From the NCBI GenBank assembly GCA_000787465.1, contig JSYX01000278.1, positions 1 through 44,044 of the forward strand: 44,044 bases of DNA, written 5' to 3'. This document shows, piece after piece, positions 12,137 through 23,750 of this stretch. The notes beneath the pieces are model-generated. The model saw nothing but the letters and a program-made list of their open reading frames with translations, was not told the origin of the DNA and searched no databases. The DNA is from Thermomucor indicae-seudaticae (Eukaryota; Mucoromycota; Mucoromycetes; Mucorales; Lichtheimiaceae). Made by a program: the position numbers and the translations under genes. How positions within the stretch are numbered: position 1 is the stretch's first letter; every line of letters begins with the position of its first letter.

Positions 12137-13154
12137 TCATTCTTGTTGTTGTTGCTTGAGTTCTTCTCTTTCACGAACCAACTGCTCGTATTCTTTGGCT
12201 TGCTGTGCAGCACGTTGCTTCAATTGCTCAATGTCGTGACCCTTTTCCTTCATGGCATTGATCTGAGCCGTCAAGTCTTGAATCTGTTGCTTGTACGAGG
12301 ACTCGATACTCTCCAGACGTTCCTGGTTCTTGTTGGCCGTGGCACTCTAATCACCCCCGTGAGTTTTCTCTCTCTCTCTCTTTCTTGGGTGATCCAACGA
12401 CGATGATTACCTCTTGCTTCATTTCTTTGAGTTGCTCTTCACGCTGCAACATGTCCATGACCAAAGCCGTGGTCCGTTCCAGAATCCTTCTCTTCCCATG
12501 AGCCCTCCCCCCTTTACACGTACACACTGAAAGAAAAGCAAGTAGCCTTACAGGGACAAGAATAAGGTAAATCCAGTCAGATACAAGTTTCGTTGAGCAT
12601 AGAACCGCTTCGCAGCCAAGCTGGCTTCAAAGCTGTAATCATGATGATGCTCGGCTTCTTGCTCCGCTTCCTCATTGATGCGTTGCAAACGGTTGACCGT
12701 GTCTATACTTGATAAATCAGTAACAAGCGCAAAACTGGTCTTCCACCAAACCTTACTTGCCTATGAAAAGGATAAAGATAAACGCAAACACAACTTTGAC
12801 TGCCGAAAGCGCCTTGGCGACCTTTTTGATAGCTTAAGTCAAAGAACAACGAACAACGAAACGTCCGTCCGCCCGCCCGCCCGCTTACTTACCAGAGGAG
12901 AAGTCTTGAAAGCCTTGAGCATGGCGTGTCGCCAGTGAGAAGGCAAGGGTAACTTTATAGGCCAAACGTCAACATTGACACGGTGTCATGACAAGACAGA
13001 CAGACAGGAACTTACCACGACGATGGCAAACACGACCATCTATGCAGTACACTTTTTGTCAGACGAGTTTGTTCCCCCCTCCACACTCACTAAAACAGCA
13101 CGTATATACCTCGAGTGCCAGCAAAGCAAACGTCAGGGTATAGTAAATGGTCAT
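12137..13154 (-). CDS. BAP31/Yet-type ER membrane protein
   Basis: Seven exons: 13154-13110, 13039-13016, 12952-12893, 12821-12761, 12702-12552, 12486-12411 and 12346-12137, giving 208 residues. Three transmembrane helices (about 1-22, 43-64 and 98-115) are followed by a cytosolic coiled coil (about 118-205). The family hallmark FYAQRNLYLTGFTLFLSLIL lies before the coiled coil. BAP31 relatives sit in the ER and help sort or quality-control membrane proteins. There is no C-terminal KKxx retrieval signal; the protein ends in a Gln-rich QQQQE. The intron 12760-12703 is best read as GC-AG (donor GCAAGT), which joins LFI directly to DTVNRLQRI as in relatives. A GT-AG alternative would insert three residues (GNI). 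The tiny second exon (24 nt) is supported by phase and hydrophobicity. Confidence 0.85.
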
Positions 13155-13367
13155 TCGGGTATTCGCAGCAAAAGCAAAAAGAGAGTGGCAGACGCGCGTT
13201 GGGGGCCCGTTTTTCATGCGCCGAATTCTGAAACACAGTTAACAACTCGGGCGCTTCGCTCCGGCGGCGGCGGCAAAGGTTGACAATCAGCATAAAGTAT
13301 GATAATCTCTTTTTACAGTGAAGCAATTTATACAAACAAAAGGTTTATATAATAATAGTACTAATGA

Positions 13368-16300
13368 TTATTTACGGATAAGTTTGCCCTGTACATCATC
13401 ATCTTCCTCGCTACTACTTGTCTCTTCTTCATCTTCTTCTTCTGACTCCTCTTCATCACTCTCTTCTTCCTCGTCACTTTCTTCTTCACTTTCTTCATCA
13501 CTCTCTTCATCAGTTTCAGTCTCTGATTCTTCTTCTTCTTCGTCACTACTCTCTTCCTCCTCTTCTTCTGTCGTTGATTCATCATAGAACGCATCCAGAT
13601 CATATTCATCTCCTTTCTTCTTGGCTGCTGATGATCGATACATGCCACCCACGGCCTCCACACCTGATAACGCAGTCGAAACAGCCGCAGGTCCTCGGTA
13701 TCGACTCTCAAAGCTGTCACTGCCAAAGCCTTGCTGCTCCATCATCATCAGGGTGGTTCGGCTACCACTCCATCCTTCCAATTCCTCTACATCCCGTACG
13801 GATGGATCCGGTTGTTCTTCCGGATAGTCCGGTAATGGCTCATACTCAGGTAAAGCTTGATCGGCCAACAGTGAAAGTGAACCAATGGTATACTCGGCAC
13901 CTGCTGTATATAATCTCTCTTAAGCTGTGCGCCTACCCTATTATCCTCTCCCAAAAATTTACCTTCGTTCTCCAGCACAGATGGTTTCTTTTCTGAGAAC
14001 AAGATACGCTTGGTATACTCCTTTAATGCATCTAACCCTTCCATTTGTTGTTGTTGCGGCTGCTGAGGGATTGTTAATGCACGTAGGAACCGAGCTCGAT
14101 CTCGGACGTCATAATTCGTATCGTATCGCGCAAGATTAAGTACGTATTGGTTCAATGCGTTCAGTGTCGGGTGCGTTGGATTGAGACATATTAGTTTGGC
14201 TGATAATGTCAAAATTTGAAGTTTGGTTACATTGGTCTAATCAAGTGTGCTCAGCCCATTAGACGCCCCGTCTCGTCATATAGATACAACATGGTTTTCT
14301 ATACCTCACTGGTGAAATTCTTGATCGCCTGCCGAAGGACATCAGGGCCTACTTGTGGCAAGGCTTCGGCCTGTTGTCCAATGAGCCAAATGATATTGGC
14401 GCGTGCCATCGGGACATGGATCGTTTCCAGCAACTTGGCTAAAGCCATCACTGATCGTAGCTGTTCCTCTTTGCAGACTTGAAGTAACCGCGTCACGACA
14501 ATCACAGATTCAGCGACAACCAATTCTAATAAACAGTCAACTCAGTTACCATCGTTGCTTTCCCTGGCATAAAAAAAGCTTTACCATTCGAGCTATGTAG
14601 TAACTTGGTTAATAGTCTCAAACACCGGTCGCTAGCAGCAGGTACATTGGTTGCGCAACGTCCGATGGCTTGAATCGTGGCCGCGACAAAGTCTTTGTTT
14701 GGGCTTTTCACATATTGCTATATAATAACGCCTTTTCTTCAGAAACATTCTTCCGTTACAACAATTTCTGCACATACCTGAAACTCATTCAGAAGGGTAC
14801 TGATATTGGATTCAGTCGCTATATACGTCAAAATGTCCAACTTAACGTTGCGAATAAAAACAGGTTCTGCTGAGCGTACATAGAATTGTTGCAGGAATGG
14901 CTCAAAGAGGTACTAAAGAGAGCATCAATGATACGGACAAGAAAATAATAGCCTCCCCTTTCTTACCGGCCGTTTAGCTGCCATGACGGCAATGTTCTTG
15001 AGTACGACGTATTGCAACTCTCGATGATTCCGTAACAGTCGAACAAGTGGTTTGGCCACCTTTTGCGCTTCTGTTGCAGGAGCAAGATGATAGAAAAGTC
15101 GGGCCACTGCAAGAACAACCTAAAAGAAAAAGAGACAAGATATATATAACTCTAGATCCAAAAAGAAACAAAATGTTGCTTACGCCACTGTTTCGACTTT
15201 GTAATAAGGGTATACAGCTCTTCAGCAAAAGCTCGTGATCTTCATCCAACTCGACAATGCCATCCACGCCCTTTTCGTTCTCTTCGCCGCTCGTTTCTGA
15301 ATCCGAGTAGAACGGACGGTTCTCTTGAAGAGCAATTGTGTTTGGAAGCTCGCGCATTTGGTCTTCGTTCTGTGTAACACAAGATGTTAGCTTTCTGCCT
15401 GTCCGACCGTTCATAAGGCGGGATACTTGCATGGGGGTTTGGATTCAAGAACTGAGCTCTGGCCAATATAACAAGCAAGCATAAGAAATCATCTCCACTT
15501 CATTGACGCCCCCCGAAGGACGAACACTCACCGTCCATAGCGCAGCAGCACACCCAGGATCGCCATCTGACCCCACTCGTCGCAGTCCGCCAGGACACCA
15601 CATAGTTTACGGAAACAAGGATGGATCAGATCAACCCGGTTCGGACACACTTCATTGAACGCCATGATCGTGCTCCCGATGGTAATTGTCGAACGGTCCT
15701 TGAGCAGGGTCGCGATCACCTCGACCAGGGCTTCCTTTTGCGATGGATCCAGGCTGTAGCATTTGGGTATCGCGTGGGCGGCGGCTTTGCGAACGTAGGG
15801 GCTCGAGTCCGTGGCGCATTTCTTGATGCCGAGCAGGACAATGGGACTAATGACGGGCACGCGGATGCCACTCATGACGCGCAGGGCCATGGCGCGGATA
15901 ATCTGGTTCTTGTCGCTCAAGTCCTTTTGGAACGAGTTGATCGATAGCAGCGCCAGATCCGGTTCTTGCTCGGCGTATCGCAGCAGGTAAATGTAGACCA
16001 GTTTGCGTACCTCAATGTTCTGAGAGACCACGTTCTTTACTACGTCAGGAAAGAACTCGGACACGTCTCGGCCTTTGGAGATCATCTATGATCTATTGTT
16101 CAGCTTTTCCTATATTCCCCCCCCCCTCGATTGAATAAGAAAGCCTACGGCAATCAACCGTTTTAGACCGTCGAGCTTCTCTCGGTCATTCTTGGAATCC
16201 AGTTGTCGTTTAATGTTGCGCATCTTTTCTTCGCTGGTATCAAAGTACTGTGCACTCGAATCCGTCTGGAACCCGAGCTCTCGCGCATTGTCAACAAGAC

Positions 16301-16379
16301 CCTGGGACATTTTCTGAGAGAACTTGGCCGCGGTTTCGGCAAAGGTCATGGCCTTGTTGAGGTAATCGGTTACTTCCAT
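13368..16379 (-). CDS. APL6: AP-3 adaptor complex beta subunit
   Basis: Ten exons: 16379-16149, 16085-15532, 15458-15431, 15369-15184, 15119-14967, 14912-14778, 14717-14585, 14525-14305, 14236-13963 and 13903-13368, giving 816 residues (yeast Apl6 is 809). The adaptin N-terminal HEAT solenoid is clear: [41 protein letters not shown] and [16 protein letters not shown]. The YGRAQF signature of AP-3 beta is present. After the trunk comes a hinge with [13 protein letters not shown], and the C-terminus is an almost pure Glu/Asp/Ser tail (about residues 735-810). No ear domain follows, unlike animal AP3B. AP-3 carries cargo from Golgi/endosome to vacuole. The third intron (15430-15370) is read as GC-AG with donor GCAAGT; a GT-AG alternative using weaker sites would delete two residues net. 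The acidic tail makes a long TTC/CTC-rich stretch on the plus strand. Confidence 0.92.
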
Positions 16380-18036
16380 GGCTATCAGCTGGCTTGTGTG
16401 CCCCTCTCTCTCTCTCTTTCTGCGTTTGCTTTTTTGAAACCTGGACTGTCTGGCCCGCCCAAAGCTGAGTTTTTCCGTAAAGCCGACCGTCGTGTTTTTC
16501 CCGACAGTACGTTATATAACACGATACAGTAAGTGGCAATAATTTGCAGGACAATATTGTGCAGCAATAAACTGGAACACTAGAATAAAAATCACTCGGG
16601 AATTCAGGAAGCATGCACCTTACTTTGCATGTTGTATAGACACCCAACTGAATGATACGAATGCCCTAGCTTGTGCTCCTTCAAAGAGACAGTTCGAAAT
16701 AGCTGGAGAAATACCGCATGGACAGCAATTTTCTTCTTAAGCTCGCTCCTCTTGCGCTTTGCTTTAGGGTCCTTTTCTGAACAGGCTAGACGATGTCTTG
16801 CAGAAGGTTATATCCAGTAGTGACTATTTTGAGAAAGAGTATGTCACATTGTATTGGGGGGGGACTGTGATATGTGCTGACTGCATAATTGTATAGGCTA
16901 GCGGCACAGAATATTGTACCTTGTTTTTGACGCTGTCCTGTCACGCTGCTCCATGGCAAGAGCCCAGTTTGCTCCTCAAGAGGCAGCAAATAATCAACGG
17001 CGTGGTGTCGTTGGCCCATTAAGATACTATATTCAATGAATACCTAATTTTATTAACAAGACGTACAATAAATAGCGTTTATTTGATTAACCACTGAGTC
17101 ACGCGTATCAGCATTCATAGCGCGGTCAGTTGTAGAAATGGATTTTTTTGAGACCGAGATTCGCGCAAGGCCTGCAGCGTCTGCACGAAACGACAATTCG
17201 TCATTGAATACTGATGTGAACGCTATTTTGGAAAATAGGACTCACCCCATTGCGTAGGCAGCAGGCGCGTCACTTTTTATTTATGTACGTTAGAGGCTGA
17301 GGAACATATACCCTTTCGTGCAGATCGCACATATCAACGTACCCAGCAAAGCTGCGTCTATAGAACATCAAACAGAAAGAACGTACCATCACGCGACTTG
17401 GCAAAGAATTCCCTTGCCGTTAGAGACACAGAACCTGAACTTTTATTTATGTACGTTAGAGGCTGAGGAACATATACCCTTTCGTGCAGATCGCACATAT
17501 CAACGTACCCAGCAAAGCTGCGTCTATAGAACATCAAACAGAAAGAACGTACCATCACGCGACTTGGCAAAGAATTCCCTTGCCGTTAGAGACACAGAAC
17601 CTGAACTTTCATTGCACCAGTAAAAGACCTTGTTTGTCTGCCTTGCGAGTAGGGGTACAGCTTCTTTCACTGCTCAAAAGTTCTTACGCGAAAGGGGAAC
17701 AAATATCTCGGTGTTGACTTGTATCATTGGGGAAGAGAGAAAAGACAAAAGTATGCGGAATTCTGGATGAACTCTGCTTGAATATCTATCTTGGCCGAGA
17801 CGGCGGCTTACATCGCGATGATACACCTATTCATCCTATTGAGAGAGATGCTGAATGCTTGGTGCGATCCACCCAAACAGCCAAAATGAAAAAATGGGGA
17901 ATTCGTGCAAAAAGTTGTCCCCAGCAGTGCCAAAAGATCTTTTTCATCAGAGCAAAACAGACGGTGTTATCATCACAATGGATCATCCCGACTGTTCTCC
18001 TCTTCGTCTTTTACTGTTTTTCTACTCTACAAAGTA
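16380..18036. other. 1.66-kb divergent spacer between AP-3 beta and the deaminase
   Basis: This contains the AP-3 beta promoter, with a CT microsatellite at 16403-16420, and the perfect 166-bp tandem duplication at 17275-17606. A possible upstream extension of the deaminase frame runs from 17905. Short frames here either read through the duplication or carry no recognisable domain. Confidence 0.5.
17275..17606. repeat. perfect two-copy tandem duplication, 166-bp unit
   Basis: Copy 1 is 17275-17440 and copy 2 is 17441-17606. I compared them base by base and found no difference, so the duplication is recent or actively homogenised. The unit begins with TTTTATTTATGTACGTTAGA and ends with GACACAGAACCTGAAC. 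It lies in intergenic DNA about 430 bp before the deaminase start. The frames inside it encode nothing recognisable. Confidence 0.95.
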
Positions 18037-18516
18037 ATGACTGAACACCATTATACGCATGATCCTCGTGATGCCGAGTGGATGCAAATGGCCATTGAGC
18101 AGGCCCACTTGTCCCACCCTGTTGAAAAAGCCTACTGCGTCGGCGCCGTGCTTGTCAAAAACAATACCCTACTCGCGACTGGCTACTCGCGTGAATTGCC
18201 GGGCAATACCCATGCTGAACAATGCGCCATCATGAAAGTGCCGAACCAAGAGGACCTTCGAGGTGCGACCATTTACACGACTATGGAACCATGCTCCACC
18301 CGGTTATCGGGTAATAAACCTTGCACAGAACGTATACTTGAAGCAGGCATCACACGCGTTGTCATGGGCGTCAAGGAGCCTCCGAATCTTGTTGCGGCCT
18401 GTCAAGGTGTCCAGATTTTACGTGCCGCGGGTGTTCAGGTTCAGGTGGTTCCGGGTGTAGAAGAAGCATGCTTGGCTCCAAACCAACACATTCTCAAGTC
18501 GTCATTGTCATCTTGA
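18037..18516 (+). CDS. zinc-dependent deaminase, RIB2/RibD-like (riboflavin pathway)
   Basis: Intronless, 159 residues. It is a cytidine-deaminase-fold enzyme: the zinc histidine and catalytic glutamate sit in NTHAEQCAI, and the two zinc cysteines in EPCSTRLSGNKPC. The phrase GYSRELPGNTHAEQCA and the following ITRVVMGVKEP are typical of the fungal deaminase that acts on the riboflavin precursor (Rib2 C-terminal domain and stand-alone relatives). I therefore infer a role in riboflavin synthesis; a nucleotide deaminase is the main alternative. No pseudouridine-synthase domain is attached, unlike yeast Rib2. The start at 18037 is the ATG nearest the conserved fold; the frame stays open upstream to an ATG at 17905, but that extension looks non-conserved. 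It converges on P5C dehydrogenase (182 bp). Confidence 0.8.
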   Translation: MTEHHYTHDPRDAEWMQMAIEQAHLSHPVEKAYCVGAVLVKNNTLLATGYSRELPGNTHAEQCAIMKVPNQEDLRGATIYTTMEPCSTRLSGNKPCTERILEAGITRVVMGVKEPPNLVAACQGVQILRAAGVQVQVVPGVEEACLAPNQHILKSSLSS

Positions 18517-18698
18517 AGATATTATTTATTTTCCCCTAGAAATAAGATGCAAATTTCAAACTACTATGATACAATGCGCGTTGAGCCAGACTCGTCCCCA
18601 GGCCGAAGACGGGGAAAAAATTGGCAAAAACTGGTTGGTTGTCTGGGAGTGTGATATATACAAAAGAGAGAGAGAGAGGGCGGGGGAATTAATTGGAA

Positions 18699-20533
18699 TT
18701 ACTGGAGGTTCGAAGGGTAGATAAAGTCTTCGATGGGCACAAAGTTCTCCTTGACCGAACGCGTCGAAACGAAACGCATCAAGAGCGAGAAGCTACCAGC
18801 CTTGTCATTCGTACCCGAAGCACGTCCACCGCCGAAGGGCTGCTGGCCGACCACGGCACCCGTGCTCTTGTCGTTAATGTAAAAGTTGCCAGCCGTATGA
18901 CGGAGAAGGTTCGCACCGTGCACAATGTTCTCACGGTTTTTGGCAAACAAAGAGCCGGTCAAACCGTATTGGGTGGTCTCACTAATGAGCTTGCAGGTCT
19001 CATCAAACGCGTCGTCCTCGTACACATACAGGGTCAAGACAGGACCAAAGATCTCTTCGACCATCGTCTTTGCGAGCTTGTTGGTTGTCTGGATGATCGT
19101 GGGCTGGATGTAGTACCCGACCGAGTCGTCGTACTTGCCACCCGCCAGGATCTCGCATTCTGGGTCTTGGACTGCAAAGTCAATGTACGACTTGATCTTG
19201 TCAAAGGCAAACTTGTTGATTACTGGTCCCATAAAGTGCTGGAACTCGTGGACCGGCCCCTGCGTGATCTTGGCATGTTCAGCCAACAAGCAACCTTTAA
19301 AGTCTTCTGCCAGGCTCTTGGGTACATAGACACGCGAAGTAGCAGAGCACTTCTGACCTTGGAACTCGAACGCACCACGGATCGTCTGGAGAGCTGCGTG
19401 ACGCACGCCGGCTTGGTCAAGGTCAGGGTGCAGGACGTGGTAGTTCTTGCCACCGGTCTCGCCAACGATGCGCGGGTAGCTCTTGTAGATATCAATGTGG
19501 TTGCCGATATCCTTCCACAGCTTGCGGAACACCTGGGTCGAACCCGTAAAGTGGAGCGAAGCAAAGTCAGGATGGGCAATGGCTGTGCCGCAGATTTCCT
19601 CGGCGGGACCAGGCACGAACTGGATCACACCAGCAGGAAGACCGGCTTCCTCCAAAAGCTGGTAAACGAGATAGTTGGAGTACACAGCAGACGGTGATGG
19701 TTTCCAGACCACAACGTTGCCCATCAACGCAGGTGCACCAGGCAAGTTACCTGCAATGGCAGTAAAGTTGAAGGGCGTCACAGCCAACACAAAGCCTTCC
19801 AAGGCACGGTACTCGACCCGGTTCCAGACACCAGGAGCATTCTTGGGAGGCTGCTGCTGATAGATCTCTTCAGCGTACTTGCAGTTGAACCGGAAAAAGT
19901 CGCACAATTCCGCGGCAGCGTCAATCTCTGCTTGCCAGACGTTCTTGCCTTGACCGAGCATAGTAGCTGCCATCAACTTGTACCTTTTTTCCTTCACCAG
20001 TGAATAAAAAAAAAGACGGATGTATGCAAAATATCCAATAGTTTACCTGTACTTCTTGGAAAGCAAGTCGGCCGCCTTCAAAAACACGGCAACACGTTCG
20101 TTAAACGGCACAGCTTCCCACTTGGCACGAGCAGCCAAGGCGCCTTCAATAGCCTTCTTGGTCAAGGCAGCATCGGCTTCATGGTAGTTGCAGATAACAC
20201 TCTTGTGTTCCGACGGGTTGAGCTGCTGAGCAGTCTTGCCAGTGTAAATCTATAAAGATAGATAGACGCGTAAGACCCCTGCTTCCTAAAAAAAGAAAAT
20301 TAGTTCGCCTAAATACCTTTTCACCGTTAATCACAATAGGCACTTCGACAGGACCTTGAGCACGCATCTCGTTAACGGCTTTTTGAAGCTTTGTGCGCTC
20401 CACTGAACCAGGAGCATAGTTGAGCTATTATGCTTGTCAGAGTCTCTTGCTACCGTTATCGACTCCAATCACTTACCATAGGCTCATTGTCAATTTGAGG
20501 GAGCTTAAAGTGAGCAAGGGTCGGGACAGCCAT
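18699..20533 (-). CDS. PUT2: delta-1-pyrroline-5-carboxylate dehydrogenase
   Basis: Four exons: 20533-20477, 20424-20317, 20249-20047 and 19983-18699, giving 550 residues. It oxidises pyrroline-5-carboxylate/glutamate semialdehyde to glutamate with NAD, the second step of proline breakdown. ALDH4 features are complete: catalytic Glu298 in IVGETGGKNYH, nucleophile Cys335 in EFQGQKCSATSR, FTGSTQVF in the cofactor region, EEIFGPVL and a PFGGGRASGTNDKAG end. The N-terminus starts directly with the conserved FKLPQIDNEPMLNYAPGS block, leaving only about eight residues before it, so no mitochondrial presequence is visible although this enzyme is usually mitochondrial. A TATA-like box lies about 60 bases upstream of the start. 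A 334-codon antisense frame is a codon-bias shadow. Confidence 0.96.
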
Positions 20534-20592
20534 GACGGAAAGAGAAAAAGAAGAAAGGTTCCTAACAGTAAAATGATCAACGCGCCCACCCT

Positions 20593-20601
20593 CTTTATAA
20601 A
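20593..20601 (-). promoter_or_regulatory. TATA-like box of the P5C dehydrogenase gene
   Basis: The minus strand reads TTTATAAAG about 60 bases upstream of the start codon at 20533. Placement and sequence fit a core promoter; nothing else supports it. Confidence 0.45.
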
Positions 20602-20785
20602 TTTTCCCACGTTAGCAGTTGTCACAGAAAATTAGAGTTCCGCAGTATCGAATTGGGGAAACCAATCAGAATCCAAGATCCAAAACTTTCTTTTTCGCGT
20701 TGCTGAGATCTTTCGGCCGATTCCGGGCAGCCGTATCTCAAGAACAATAAGGTTCTGAAACTAACCGGGAAACTTTATTATTCAT

Positions 20786-23463
20786 TCATAGGTTGGGCGT
20801 GTTGTTCAAATCATAAACTTGATTCAGGAAACCTATAATCTGTCGCTGCTGCGGCCGATCCTCTTCCTCAACTTGCCATGCGTTGTGACCAGCACGCGCA
20901 AATGAATCTCCTAGGTTACTTGGCTCAGCCGCAGGTTCATGGCCTTCTAATACCCCATATCTATTAAGACGTCGCGGTTCTTCTTCGGCGACACGCTCTC
21001 GCTGTTTCTGTCGCTGCTTTCTGGAGCTTTGGAATTCCGATATCCGTTGCAAATACACGGACCCTTCCACATCCGTGGGTTCCCAGCCAGGATAATTGGC
21101 CTAACAAAGAAGATCTCGTTATTTATACGTGATTCCCCCAGTCCAGTATTATGATTACCTTGAAATTCAGAAAACTCTTTTCCATCTTGCCGTCCTTACT
21201 CATCCAATGCTCGTCGTCCACTTGCACCGGCGCTCCATATTTGACATTGCCATGGCGCGCAAAGTCAAACTGCGCAAAACTGCAGACGTATCCAAGACCG
21301 TCCACATGGACCGTAAATTCTCGGAAAAAATCCACGATTTGTTCGGCGCATTTGGGTAGTGAAAACCAAAGCACAAGTGGTGTGAATAACACGCTCAGTA
21401 ACTCTTGGGCGAATAGAGAGATTTTGTAATCAAACATTTGACAGAACTGTGCACGCACCTATCGAGATGTGAGTTAAAGACAATGAATCCACCTATCTGA
21501 TGACCTACCTCGTCCGTGTGTAACTTGCCATGCCACTCATCGGGGAAATAATGCGTGTGTTCCACGACTTGCCGTAACAAAGCCTCTGGTTCGAACACTA
21601 GATGTTCATCCGGTATCATTCCTCGACTCACGGCAAACACGGTACCAAACAATCCAAGATAGAACAAGACTGTTCCGTTTGGCGAAAGCTGAAAGTTCAA
21701 TAAGGCTTCCGAATCAAATAAGGTCAAGATTGCCAGCACGCCTGCAAATGATCCCGAGATAAATGCCACAAACCTAAAAAAATGGTTTTGTTTGTCCTTT
21801 GCGTCATCGTCTGTATTTCCTTTGCGGCTTACCGTGCCAGTAAGGCTGACTTTTCTTTAGGAAACTGATTAATGTATTGGTTGGCTGGCTCATAGGACTG
21901 ACTGAGGCGTGCCCGAAAGAAATGCGGCAATTCATTGTACTCTCGAAACTTCCATTTAGCAAAAGGCGAGTAAGTTCTTGACCCAATTTCACTGGGATTC
22001 TTGTGATATTCCTGATGATCATAATATGAACAACACTTGTCATTGTCACACATGCATACACACACGCCCTACCTCGAAATACCGAAAAAAGAAAAAAATG
22101 ACAAGATAGACAAGGATGAATGGCGCAAAGATGAGATTCAGCAGACCCATAAATATAAACCGGCGACGGAGTCTTGTCAACAATCGTCGTTTGGTTAATC
22201 TGATACACAGCTATGATTCTTTCTTTTCCATTACCCTGCAACCAAAAGAGGTCGATTTTTCTCGCGCAAGAATCTCTTGCGAATCTGGCCTCGACCATTA
22301 AACACGTAGCTCAATACGCAAAATGACAGGTTCCATTCGAGGTCTCGCGTGAATATATGTTTGTGGCGCAAAAAGGGCAGAGGGATGGTGATATTGAGAA
22401 TGTCCTTGTTGAAGAGCGCAATCAGGTAGTTTTCTTGGCGCATGATTCGGTTGGTTACTACATGTTCGTTGATGCGGATAGGAGACGATTCGGCTGTATT
22501 GGGATTGGTTTCTCGAATCGCCATGATACGTTCCAGCACCGTTTGCCAAGAGATGGTCTGCATATCTTGCTATATCGGTTTCAGTCCTGATGCTACTATA
22601 AAACACATTGCACTACTACTACTACTCACGTCAGGTATTTCGAGTAAATGTGTATAAAAGTTGTACATTTCTTTGAGTGCAGGCCAATCCAGAAAGAACT
22701 TGATCGCTTGCCAGATCCACCATAGAATGAATATAATCAAGAACAGGGTCGTGGTCCCGGATAACCTGATATGCTCATTCAGTTCCATTTGCCCCCCAAA
22801 CAAGCTTGTAGTATAAGCGGTATGTACCTGGCTGTGCACTGTGGAACAATGACTTCAGATAGCGTGGTGTGATGGGGTATCGCTGTATAATCCACACAAC
22901 TGCTTAGAAAGGTCGTGAAGCCGATAACAAACGCCAATGTCCTAATCAAATCAATTCATTAGCTTTTTCTTTTCCTATAGACGGGCAAATAAAAGTACTT
23001 GCAGCAGGTTTAAGAATCGGGCAAGAAGGATGCAATAGATGCCTTTGCCCTGATAATAAGCATACACTCGTTGGAAAAAGTGGTCCAGATCGGCCACGTT
23101 GGCCCAACGCCACATGGTCCGGTCATAGGTTGTCATGCGGTCGCGCCTAGAAGGAGAAGAAGAAGAGGTTGGCAGCTGTCGCTGCCGTACATGGCGAGGA
23201 GGCTCTTGTTCTTCTTCATCTTGCTCATGAGGTTGTTCCACCAAAAGCGACGCTGGTGCTTCTAGATCGTCTGACAATGCATCTTCGCTGTCTTGTGTCG
23301 CAAGTTGTGCGTAATGACTCCTTGACGGTTGTTGTCGCTGCGCAAACGCCATGGCTGCCCGTTGTCGAGTGCTTGTGCTTGCATCATGTGAAACGGGATC
23401 TAGGGTATATTCATCGTCGGAATGATATTGACTCGTCCTTAACAGTCGTGAACTACTATCCAT
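20786..23463 (-). CDS. ATG9: ATG9 autophagy lipid scramblase
   Basis: Nine exons: 23463-23003, 22941-22828, 22765-22630, 22569-22235, 22172-22073, 22011-21833, 21773-21509, 21458-21159 and 21100-20786, giving 734 residues. The cytosolic N-terminus (about 1-145) is acidic and Ser-rich. The conser­ved membrane core then includes WANVADLDHFFQRVY, NLLTLAFVIGF, SWQTVLERI, the NRIMRQENYLIALFNK motif, LRRRFIFMGLLNLIFAPFI, RYFEEYHKNPSEIGSR and FGTVFAVSRGMIPDE. The last motif is followed by the HYFPDEWHGKLHT block. The C-terminal tail has a charged coiled segment and ends DLNNTPNL. Atg9 vesicles seed the phagophore and the protein scrambles lipids. The first intron (23002-22942) needs a GC-AG boundary: donor GCAAGT, acceptor ATTAG. 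The only nearby GT donors give the wrong phase and would break the first transmembrane helix. Confidence 0.95.
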
Positions 23464-23750
23464 ATTATGTTGTATACGTGTATATTTCTAAGAGTTATTT
23501 TATGCCGATAACGCTTTAGTGAAAAAGGAAAGAGCAGCGAAATTCCGTGCAGTGGAAAACGACCGAGGATTGACCAAGTCAGTTGACAAACACACAGGAT
23601 CCCAACCAACCAGCATCATATATCCGAGTGCATCATCCGACGACAAGAATTCATATCTGATAAAGCAGTATATACAGACTACTTCACATGTTATTGCGGT
23701 CATGGTTATCCTGTGTGCCCTTTCATATCGCAGTAAAGTATACGCCATGA

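Noticed and set aside
13418..13996. 192-codon plus-strand ORF and other frames over the acidic tract
   Set aside because: It is antisense to the Glu/Ser-coding tail of AP-3 beta; the Leu/His/Ser composition comes from TTC/CTC repeats.
17318..17717. Two repetitive plus-strand ORFs of 101 and 77 codons
   Set aside because: They are created by the 166-bp tandem duplication and share the same meaningless peptide; no coding evidence.
18693..19697. 334-codon plus-strand ORF
   Set aside because: It is exactly antisense to the P5C dehydrogenase catalytic exon, encodes low-information Val/Leu/Arg-rich sequence and reflects codon bias of the real gene.
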